A stretch of 64,000 bases of DNA. Source: Candidatus Bathyarchaeia archaeon (GTDB taxonomy: Archaea; Thermoproteota; Bathyarchaeia; Bathyarchaeales; Bathyarchaeaceae). The stretch's first letter is position 1; every line of letters begins with the position of its first letter. The stretch covers positions 1 to 64,000 of the forward strand of contig DATETJ010000004.1 in the NCBI GenBank assembly GCA_035283685.1. Direction: 5' to 3'. Position numbers and translations under genes: made by a program. Positions 25,436 to 32,298 of this stretch are shown piece by piece. The notes under the pieces are model-generated. The model saw only the letters and a list, made by a program, of their open reading frames with translations. It did not search any database and was not told the DNA's origin.

Positions 25436-25940
25436 TTAGCGGTTAGGGGCTAGTACGTTGAGTGCAGAAAAATTTTTTTGCGGTGAAAGTTAGACTTTTC
25501 TGGTGCGTTCTAGGCGCTGTTGCGGGTTCTGTATGGCCTTCTTGGGGCTGTTTGGTGGTGTTCTTGCGTGACGTTCTATGTTGTTATGCGTGACGTTTAA
25601 TGTTGGTATGCGTGGCTTTTGAGTATGTTGTGGCTGTGGCTGTGACGACTGTGTGCAAGAAGAAGGAGAGATTCCCTTAAGCCCGTCTTCTACGAGTTGC
25701 AGCGCGCTTTTTGGCTGAAGCTGTATGGACATCGTCGTCAGAGTGTTCCGAGTGACATCAACGCCCAGCATGCCTGCGGGCAGGTTTGGACAGTTGCAGT
25801 TGAACATGGAAGCGTAGACTGTTTGTGAGCGGTCTGAATTTTCATGAGTCGTTAACTTTCGCTAAGAGATTGTAATAACACCGAGCTGGCTTTACTCAGA
25901 AGTAGTAGTCCGAGCCGTGTGTACGTTGACTACTACTTCT
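25436..25940 (-). repeat. Dispersed structured repeat, copy C
   Basis: It has the same module order as copy B: TAGTACGTTGAGTGCAGAAA end box, GCGGTGAAAGTT, and tandem TGTTGGTATGCGTGGC-type units at about 25575-25615. The hairpin (about 25658-25691) is imperfect here. It continues with CAGAGTGTTCCGAGTGACAT, TTTCGCTAAGAG and the stem CAGAAGTAGTAGTC / GACTACTACTTCT (about 25899-25940). Further diverged fragments continue to about 26060. It lies directly downstream of the flavoprotein gene. Confidence 0.7.
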
Positions 25941-26087
25941 ATGTTGATGGGCGGCTGGCTGTGTGAGTGTTGATGCCCAACTGCTCTTAGTGTCATCAAC
26001 AAGTGCTAGTGTACAGAGAAAGGTGTTGGAGTTGTTGTTGACGTTGAAGGGTCTGCTACAACAACATCTTGAATGCTAGAGGATGGG

Positions 26088-26190
26088 TTTCTGTTTTCAT
26101 GTGTCATTAATTTCCGCTTAGAACAAGTAATGACCTCTTCTTCAAGGGTCGGTTCAGGAAGTAGACGGTCTGCGCCGCGTACCTGAGAAA
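26088..26190 (-). repeat. Partial extra copy of the repeat's TTATTAA/GAAGTAG modules
   Basis: Sequence from GGGTTTCTGTTTTCATGTG through TTAATTTCCGCTTAGAACA, AAGGGTCGGTTCAGGAAGTA and CTGCGCCGCGT matches the right end of copy B (about 23995-24105) almost base for base. It shows that sub-modules are duplicated independently. Confidence 0.7.
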
Positions 26191-26202
26191 TGAAAGACCG
26201 AC

Positions 26203-26345
26203 TTGGAACCCTAGGCTCGTTGCCCTAGGGTGATTATATGCGGATACGCATTCCTTCTAAGAAGGTATGCGAAAGGTTCCTACTAGTCTACGAGCTTAAA
26301 GATTGCCAGAAAGCTGTTGCCCTTTCTAACTAGCTAAGGGCGCGC
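26203..26345 (+). ncRNA. Candidate structured RNA upstream of the HEPN-like gene
   Basis: GGAACC (26205-26210) can pair with GGTTCC (26275-26280), enclosing two hairpins. These are ACCCTAGG/CCCTAGGGT (26208-26231, partly competing with the outer stem) and CGCAT-T-CCTTC/GAAGG-T-ATGCG (26247-26271). Two more follow: AGCTT/AAGCT at about 26293-26314 and GCCCTT/AAGGGC at about 26319-26342. No coding potential. It could be an ncRNA or a long 5' leader of the gene at 26396, whose TATA box AATATATAA lies after it. Confidence 0.45.
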
Positions 26346-26395
26346 GCGTAATCGCTCGAAAAAGTAATATATAATTTTCAATCTATCGTTGTTCA

Positions 26396-27523
26396 ATGAC
26401 TCATCATAGAATTGAAAATACAGAAGACATCACCGGTTTTTCTCTGACTGCTGCACGGAAAGGAGATAAGGTTAAAGTCGCAGTGAAAGGTTTCATCACA
26501 TCAAATGAAAAATTATTTTTCATTGGCATCAGGGACATTTATGATATTTTTCTGCAATCATTTATTCAATTGGAAGAATGTAATCGATTCTTAATACTAC
26601 GTCATAAAAACAAGAGTGCGGATGTTTATGTTAATGATTTTGAACGAGTGCTGCGATGTATCTCAAAAGGGGAATTGATACCTGGACAATTAGTGAAAAA
26701 AAACGATATTGCCGATATAGTGGCCCTAGAATTTCCTAGTATCGAAATTTCCAAAACTGATGCAATCATTTTTTGTATGAGGGTGGGTTGGAAATTCGGT
26801 CTATATTTTAATTTTTCTGCAAATCCTAATCTTGCCAGAGGGATTGAGTTAGATTTATCCCAAATCAGTCATGAATTAGGCTATGCCTATCGATTTCTAT
26901 TGTTTGAAGATGAATATGAATTAATTAAGAATAGCGAATTATATCCAAAAATGCTTTCCGATGGATGGTTCCCATTTATCGAATTAATTGGCGCTGATTA
27001 CCAAGAACTATCAAACTTATACTCACGTCAATGGTTAGACCAAATTGATGATTTCTTAGAGAGATTTGATGAAGGCAGAATTAATAATATGACAAAGTCT
27101 TGGTGGTCTAGAAAGCAATTTCAGGGTAAGCGAAAATTATTAGAAGCAGGAATATCAGCCTTCTTGCAAGGCAGCAATTCAGGTTATATTAATTGTATAA
27201 ATACACTTTATCCTCAGATAGAAGGAATTATAGGTTTGGAATTTTTTAAGGAACATGGTAGAAAACCTAGCTTTAAAGAATTAAAGGAATATATCCGAAA
27301 TAAAGCTCAAAATAGATTCTCTTCTGAAGATTCTCTTGGATTTCCTGAATATTTTTATGAATATTTAGATAAAGACATTTTTCAAAAATTCGACCTATTA
27401 ACTGGAAAAATTGATTTAGCACGACATTCTTCAGCTCATGGTTATGCAAAACAAGAAGATTTTACAAAAGTAAAAGCTCTGCAAGCATTATTAATTTTGA
27501 ATCAAATTTTTTTCTATCTATAA
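26396..27523 (+). CDS. AT-rich orphan protein with C-terminal HEPN-like motif
   Basis: 375 residues, strongly AT-rich codons unlike all neighbours, which suggests recent transfer. No transmembrane segment. The last 35 residues contain DLARHSSAHGYAKQEDFTKV followed by a hydrophobic helix. R-x4-H in a helical setting with AHG resembles HEPN nuclease or RHxxxHG-type motifs in defence proteins. The middle has NNMTKSWWSRKQFQ and helical repeats. A TATA box (about 26369) lies 27 bases upstream of ATG 26396. It may be a defence or toxin gene, inferred from a single motif and context. Confidence 0.55.
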   Translation: MTHHRIENTEDITGFSLTAARKGDKVKVAVKGFITSNEKLFFIGIRDIYDIFLQSFIQLEECNRFLILRHKNKSADVYVNDFERVLRCISKGELIPGQLVKKNDIADIVALEFPSIEISKTDAIIFCMRVGWKFGLYFNFSANPNLARGIELDLSQISHELGYAYRFLLFEDEYELIKNSELYPKMLSDGWFPFIELIGADYQELSNLYSRQWLDQIDDFLERFDEGRINNMTKSWWSRKQFQGKRKLLEAGISAFLQGSNSGYINCINTLYPQIEGIIGLEFFKEHGRKPSFKELKEYIRNKAQNRFSSEDSLGFPEYFYEYLDKDIFQKFDLLTGKIDLARHSSAHGYAKQEDFTKVKALQALLILNQIFFYL

Positions 27524-27529
27524 GATTAA

Positions 27530-27769
27530 CCACGCTCAACCGAGAGGCGCGCGTGGTGAAGGCATGAGCGCAAGCGAATGCCGACAATGCGAAGGGACGG
27601 AGGAAAAAAAACAGGAGGAGGGGATAGAAATTCTATCCCAAACCCAACGGAGACGTTAATGGACAACGGGGAAAGGACAACCAATTATGGGTTAGCGCGC
27701 ATGTCCCACGTAAGCAAATGTGCCGAACATAGAATCGTAATTGTGTAAGGGTCCTAATTAAGCGGATGT
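27530..27769. other. 240-base non-coding stretch with RNA-like hairpins
   Basis: After the HEPN-like gene the sequence holds ACCACGC/GCGTGGT (27536-27558). Then comes GGCAT-GA-GCGCAAGC-GA-ATGCC (27561-27582), a stem with tandem G-A mismatches and a GCAA tetraloop, followed by a near-perfect GGGATAGAA/TTCTATCCC hairpin (27621-27639). GGGAC at 27593 could pair with GTCCC at 27704. No ORF is convincing. It could encode a structured RNA; I could not match it to RNase P or SRP RNA. Confidence 0.4.
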
Positions 27770-28466
27770 TTACGTTGTTGGTAGCATCTTCTGCGCTCGG
27801 ACGGCTGAGCTAACTGCTTCACCCAGTATAGCTTCATCCGGAGGTGAAGGTCCAGAGTACCAGAAGGGTGGACCGTTGATGCCGTCGATGCTGGCGTAAT
27901 TGATGATATTAGAGTATGCTCTGTTCACTTGCACTCCGACGTCGTAGATTGTTTTTCCCAAGCTTTCTACGCTGGAGACGTTTATTGTTGAGAAGTACGC
28001 CGCGATATATCTCAGGGTCCCTACCATCTCCCGGATGGTCATTAACTGAATCTCGTGTTCTTCGTCCAATCTAATGAGCAGCCCCAGCGAGACGTCTGAG
28101 TAGTCCAGCTCGTTTATGAGGCATCTCTTGCGAGTTGTGTCAAGTTCGGAATCAATTGGCAGTAGGCCTGAAGCAGACTCGATGTGGTTGCTGAAGCGGG
28201 CTCCCTCTCGAACCATTGAGGCCCACTGTTTGTGGATGTCAATTCTCTGCATTGTCCAAACAATTCCAGCTGCAACTCCAGCTCCTACTACTACAACCAG
28301 AAGCAGTGAAAATATCAAAAAATGCTTCAAACTTATTGAAGACTGCATGTCAAACATCTCGCACTCGATTATTGAGTTAAAAGCCAAATTAAATCTTATC
28401 ACGACTTGTCTCGAGCCGCGCGCGCTTCGTCGTCGCAAGAAGTGTGTGTGTGGATAGAAATTCTAT
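27622..28466. repeat. Identical 15-base near-palindromes flanking one gene
   Basis: GGATAGAAATTCTAT occurs exactly at 27622-27636 and again at 28452-28466, on either side of the membrane protein gene 27770-28357. The core is almost palindromic. It may mark ends of a cassette or be a shared regulatory or terminator site. Confidence 0.45.
27770..28357 (-). CDS. Single-TM membrane-anchored protein with extracellular helical domain
   Basis: About 195 residues from ATG 28357 (ATG 28348 possible). An N-terminal signal-anchor HFLIFSLLLVVVVGAGVAAG is followed by a helical domain (HIESASGLLPIDSELDTTRK, SVESLGKTIYDVGVQVNRAY). No family recognised. In-frame codons upstream to 28438 lack a good start context. 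A GCGCGCGC stretch and the second copy of the 15-base near-palindrome lie just upstream. Confidence 0.6.
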   Translation of the reverse strand: MFDMQSSISLKHFLIFSLLLVVVVGAGVAAGIVWTMQRIDIHKQWASMVREGARFSNHIESASGLLPIDSELDTTRKRCLINELDYSDVSLGLLIRLDEEHEIQLMTIREMVGTLRYIAAYFSTINVSSVESLGKTIYDVGVQVNRAYSNIINYASIDGINGPPFWYSGPSPPDEAILGEAVSSAVRAQKMLPTT

Positions 28467-28517
28467 GCACAGGCATTGGCATTCTTAATAGTCTTGCCGG
28501 CCCACTTCTTCAGAACA

Positions 28518-29540
28518 TTAGATCATCCAAATATTGCGTTTCAGGTCGTCGAATATTTGGGAGCAGCAGAGTGATGAGAACGATGTTTCCATGTGCATGG
28601 ATTCTGCTAGTTTTATGGCTTGTTCGGCTGGAAAGGCTATGGCGTTTACTCCAGCTTTGACAGCCATCATGTCTGTTTCTGTTTTGTGTTTTCCTTTTGG
28701 TCTCATGCAGCCCAATACCAAGGGAGTTTTAGGCAACATCAAACGCGAAGCAACCAACACTCTGGCAACATCTGCGGGCTTGGGCGGCGTGGCTGTTTCC
28801 ATCATGGTGCCATGAATCGGCATAAGAGCAATTACTATGACAGCGCTGGGCGAATATTTGGCAATCATCTCTAAGGCTTCAAACTCGCCCTTCAACCTGC
28901 CATAATGCAAGCCTACAAGCACGTGAGGCACCAACGGAATCCCAGACTCATGCAACACTCGCAATGATCTGTCATAATCAGCCACAGAAACATTGAGCTG
29001 ATAAATCTCCCGAATCGTCTCATCCGAACCAATAATGTCAATTAAAGCCGCGTCCACACCCGCATCCGCAAGCCGCCCAGCCAACTCACTGTCAATGACG
29101 CCTGTGTGCACCACAACAGTCAAGCCGAGAGTTTTCTTCACCTCAGCAATCGCGTCAACAAACCGCTCCAAAGGAACAGAACCATCAGGCAAGCAGCCAC
29201 CGCTAATGAGACAGCCCGAGCCACCCTTCGCCTTAACATCCTTACACACTTCAACAAGGCGCTGAGGCGACAGCGCAGGCAACATCGTGTTCAAAACCTT
29301 GCCGCCACAATGCTTACACTTCAACGCGCAAGAAGAGCCTGTCACAGATATGGAAGGAAACGCCGAGGGCGATGAACAAAAACGCTCAGACCGGTAATAC
29401 ATGAAGCTCGGCGCATAAAACCGAATCCGCCTACCAAAACTCCTCCAACTAACCTCACGCGCCTCAGCCAACCATTGCTCAAGCGCCTTATCATCAGCCT
29501 TAAGCACACTCTGAAGCTTATCTCTCCAAGTCTGGGTCAT
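28518..29540 (-). CDS. Radical SAM protein, possibly LipS-type lipoyl synthase component
   Basis: About 340 residues from ATG 29540 (GTG 29552 in frame). The radical SAM cluster motif CALKCKHCGG gives C71, C75, C78. GGCLPDGSVPLE and VVHTGVID follow as typical barrel strands, and VLGCMRPKGKHKTETDMMAV lies near the end. A second, biotin-synthase-like radical SAM gene lies at 31286. Archaea carry a two-protein lipoyl synthase (LipS1/LipS2) of just this kind, so that role is possible. I see no lipoylated protein gene nearby, so the assignment is tentative. Confidence 0.75.
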   Translation of the reverse strand: MTQTWRDKLQSVLKADDKALEQWLAEAREVSWRSFGRRIRFYAPSFMYYRSERFCSSPSAFPSISVTGSSCALKCKHCGGKVLNTMLPALSPQRLVEVCKDVKAKGGSGCLISGGCLPDGSVPLERFVDAIAEVKKTLGLTVVVHTGVIDSELAGRLADAGVDAALIDIIGSDETIREIYQLNVSVADYDRSLRVLHESGIPLVPHVLVGLHYGRLKGEFEALEMIAKYSPSAVIVIALMPIHGTMMETATPPKPADVARVLVASRLMLPKTPLVLGCMRPKGKHKTETDMMAVKAGVNAIAFPAEQAIKLAESMHMETSFSSLCCSQIFDDLKRNIWMI

Positions 29541-29716
29541 GAGCAAATGCACGCCTGTGAAATGTTGAGTAAATATTAAGGCAGCATTATTAACCTACTC
29601 CTTGGGTCATCATAAACAATGTATGGCTTGCTTTCACTGAAGCGCAGAGACAAGACCGAGAGAAAAATGAAACCAACGTCTGTGCTAGGTATTCGTGTTC
29701 AATGAAAACTATGGCA

Positions 29717-30481
29717 TTATGGAGGAGGTTCCCCTCTCGGTCCCTTAAGTGTTACATAGACAATGGTAGTGATGCCTGCGATAATGCCTGCGATGAGAAG
29801 AGCCCCAAACAAAAGACCCAGAAATACACCAATAGCACTAGCAAGGGAAGAATATGGGGACGCTGGCGTGCGTGGCATCCACATAGCGAAAACCAGAAAG
29901 ATTGAACCAACGATGGATACATACCAACTTGAAAGGAAGATCTCCCAGGGCTTCAATTTTATCCTGAATATCCCATAGACTACTATGGATATGGCTTCAA
30001 GCAAGAGAGCGATGGGATAGATGAAAACCACTCCCATCTCAAATAAGGCGTTAACTGGGTAGACACTATAAGTATGTGGCGCTACAACGCCCAGCCAAAC
30101 AATGAAGTAAGCAAAACCCGTCCCTATCAAGAACAGAGTGAAAGTTTTAATGAAAAACCCCAAAAGCCTCGCAGGTTTCGCTTCATCCCTTAAGATCCAC
30201 CTGACAGCAAGAACCGCAAACACAAGTAGCGGAAGAACATGAAGGATAGAAACATTCTCTGCCCAGACCAACCAAGCTACTCCAAGCAAAGCCAAAAGCG
30301 TAATTGCTAGGTTCAGCCTGCCTTTCTCCTTTTTCAGCAAACCCCACACAGTTAGAACAACAGCACTGGCTAATAATAGACGAGCAACAAAATCCCATAC
30401 ACTCCTAAACAAGATTAACCAAACCGCGATCAGTAGGATCACAAACGCGAATACCAAGGTCTTCTTGGATTTCTCTACCAT
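29717..30481 (-). CDS. Polytopic membrane protein, about eight TM segments
   Basis: About 254 residues from ATG 30481, which has the strong ribosome site GGAGAGGTT just upstream. Hydrophobic segments cover nearly the whole length (for example LVFAFVILLIAVWLILF, SILHVLPLLVFAVLAVRW, GVFLGLLFGALLIAGIIAG). No conserved motif is seen. Divergent from the ICMT-like gene. Function unknown. Confidence 0.65.
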   Translation of the reverse strand: MVEKSKKTLVFAFVILLIAVWLILFRSVWDFVARLLLASAVVLTVWGLLKKEKGRLNLAITLLALLGVAWLVWAENVSILHVLPLLVFAVLAVRWILRDEAKPARLLGFFIKTFTLFLIGTGFAYFIVWLGVVAPHTYSVYPVNALFEMGVVFIYPIALLLEAISIVVYGIFRIKLKPWEIFLSSWYVSIVGSIFLVFAMWMPRTPASPYSSLASAIGVFLGLLFGALLIAGIIAGITTIVYVTLKGPRGEPPP

Positions 30482-30516
30482 AACCTCTCCTTCAGAACCA
30501 TTAATCATTTCAAGTC

Positions 30517-30538
30517 GCATTAATAATTTAAGGAGAAA
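30517..30538 (+). promoter_or_regulatory. Duplicated promoter/RBS-like 22-mer, copy 1
   Basis: Twenty-two bases beginning GCATTAATAATTTAAGG and ending GAGAAA are identical to 31207-31228. The AT-rich part can act as TATA box and AGGAG as ribosome site. Copy 1 precedes the ICMT-like gene (start 30549), copy 2 the radical SAM gene (start 31286). The two copies bracket the ICMT-like gene. Confidence 0.5.
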
Positions 30539-30548
30539 GGCTCCTTAC

Positions 30549-31151
30549 ATGAGGAATGCATTGTTAAGGAGAGAAATTATGTCACTTGTACCAGAATTTG
30601 AGTTAGGCTTGTGGAACGCCTGGATTTTCATGGTTCCCTCTTTATTACTTATCCTTCTTTGGCTTCTCGTGATGACAAAGAAACGTGCACCCGCAGCAGG
30701 TATGCGTCTGTCCAAGACTAAGCTTTCATTTTGCCTTTTTTCCAAGCTTATTTATTTTGTAGCCGTGATGTACTCTGTTTTCCTACCGCTAAAATTAGGT
30801 ACGATATGGTTCTACGTAGGTCTTCCAATTACGCTAATAGGATTAGTTGGGAGCATGGTAACTGTGGTGAATTGGGCTAATACCCCAGCTGGCGAACTGG
30901 TTACCAGAGGGCTCTATCGTTTTTCAAGACATCCTGGTTATGTTACTGAAGTTTTGGTTCTTTTGGGTGTAAGTATAGCTTCGGCTTCATGGGTTTTCTT
31001 GTTGTTTCCCATCATAATTGGAGGTGGAGCCGCATATTTCATAAAGATGGAAGAAGCTCAAACCCTTGGACATTATGGTACTGCCTACCGAGAATACATG
31101 AATAGAACTCCAAGGTGGATAGGAACACCGAAATCAGAGAAAAAGGACTAG
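30549..31151 (+). CDS. ICMT/PEMT-like membrane methyltransferase
   Basis: About 200 residues with four to five hydrophobic segments. Conserved motifs are TRGLYRFSRHPGYVTEVLVL (RHPxY) and KMEEAQTLGHYGTAYREYMN followed by RTPRW. These define isoprenylcysteine carboxyl methyltransferase-like and phospholipid methyltransferase-like proteins that use SAM at the membrane. The substrate in archaea is not established. ATG 30549 follows AGGAG; ATG 30579 is an alternative. Bracketed by two identical 22-base promoter-like repeats. Confidence 0.8.
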   Translation: MRNALLRREIMSLVPEFELGLWNAWIFMVPSLLLILLWLLVMTKKRAPAAGMRLSKTKLSFCLFSKLIYFVAVMYSVFLPLKLGTIWFYVGLPITLIGLVGSMVTVVNWANTPAGELVTRGLYRFSRHPGYVTEVLVLLGVSIASASWVFLLFPIIIGGGAAYFIKMEEAQTLGHYGTAYREYMNRTPRWIGTPKSEKKD

Positions 31152-31206
31152 CATCCATTCGTTTCAGTTTTCAACTTGTAGAGGAAATTAAGGTAACCTT
31201 ATGGTT

Positions 31207-31228
31207 GCATTAATAATTTAAGGAGAAA
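31207..31228 (+). promoter_or_regulatory. Duplicated promoter/RBS-like 22-mer, copy 2
   Basis: Identical to 30517-30538. It lies 79 bases upstream of the radical SAM start at 31286, so here the AGGAG cannot serve that start directly. It can still supply the TATA box. Confidence 0.5.
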
Positions 31229-31285
31229 TCAACGTCTAGTTCTTAGAATGACCAAGACTTGCTCCAATCAAGAAAAAAAGCGAAC

Positions 31286-32293
31286 ATGAGCACTGAACAG
31301 GATGTGCCAGAGAAAATCCGAGTTTCAGTAGGCTCCGCCATAGTACTCGGACTGCTAAAAGGCAAGCTGGACGCACCGCCCACAACAATCTACATGCTCA
31401 CTTACCGAGAGGGAAAATGCCTCGCCAACTGCGGCTTCTGCCCCCAAGCCAGAACAAGCTCAAGCCGAGCTGACATGCTGGCACGCGTAACATGGCCACC
31501 TTTCCAGACCACGCAGGTCATAGAAAAAATAGCATCATCAGCAGAGAGAGGCACAGTGAAACGCGTGTGCATCCAAGCATTAAACTATCCCACAGTCCAC
31601 AAAGACCTAACACACCTCACAAGACTGATTCATTCAAGCTCAAACGTGCCAATTTCCCTATCCTGCCCACCATTCACTAAGGCACAGTTCAAGGAATTAG
31701 CGGAGGCACGCGCAGACCGCATCAGCATAGCATTAGACGCAGCCACAGAACAACTCTTCAACAAAGTCAAAGGCGCAGAAACACAAAGCCCCTACCACTG
31801 GAAACAACAACACCAAGCCCTAAAAGAAGCCGTTGAAATCTTCGGCAAAAACCAAGTCTACACACACCTCATCGTAGGCTTAGGAGAAACAGAAAAAGAA
31901 ATAATCCATGCCATTCAGCAGTGCACAGATTCAGGCGTCTACCCAAGCCTATTTGCGTTCACACCAATCTCAGGCACATCATTAGAAAACATGCATCAAC
32001 CACCAATCGAAACCTACAGACGCATCCAACTGGCACGACACCTTATAATCCATGGAAAAACACGCTACGAAAACATGAAATTCGACCCGGAACAGCGCAT
32101 CAAAGACTTCGGCATACCAAAAACCCAACTACACCAAGTCATACAAGAAGGCACACCATTCTGCACATCAGGATGCCCCGAATGCAACAGACCATACTAC
32201 AACGAACGACCAGGCGGACCAATGTACAACTTTCCAAGGCAACCGTTGCCAGATGAAGTAAACGAAATAACGAGACAGCTAAACGAAGGATAA
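31286..32293 (+). CDS. Biotin-synthase-like radical SAM protein, possible LipS component
   Basis: 335 residues from ATG 31286 (TTG 31259 in frame). Radical SAM motif CLANCGFCPQAR gives C45, C49, C52. Near the C-terminus CTSGCPECNRPYYNERPGGP carries extra cysteines that could hold a second cluster, followed by MYNFPRQPL. This combination is typical of archaeal BioB-like proteins that were shown in some archaea to form a lipoyl synthase with a partner radical SAM protein. The partner could be 28518-29540. The plus strand is very G-poor. It lies 5 bases upstream of the PolB-like gene. Confidence 0.75.
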   Translation: MSTEQDVPEKIRVSVGSAIVLGLLKGKLDAPPTTIYMLTYREGKCLANCGFCPQARTSSSRADMLARVTWPPFQTTQVIEKIASSAERGTVKRVCIQALNYPTVHKDLTHLTRLIHSSSNVPISLSCPPFTKAQFKELAEARADRISIALDAATEQLFNKVKGAETQSPYHWKQQHQALKEAVEIFGKNQVYTHLIVGLGETEKEIIHAIQQCTDSGVYPSLFAFTPISGTSLENMHQPPIETYRRIQLARHLIIHGKTRYENMKFDPEQRIKDFGIPKTQLHQVIQEGTPFCTSGCPECNRPYYNERPGGPMYNFPRQPLPDEVNEITRQLNEG

Positions 32294-32298
32294 ACTAA

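Noticed and set aside
25490-25807. Open frames inside repeat copies B-D, sharing a VDVTRNTLTT-like peptide
   Set aside because: The apparent peptide similarity follows from DNA similarity. Stops and indels fall at different places in each copy, so coding conservation is not supported.
27530-27769. RNase P RNA, SRP RNA or group II intron domain V
   Set aside because: Key consensus blocks could not be matched by eye, so I describe the hairpins only.
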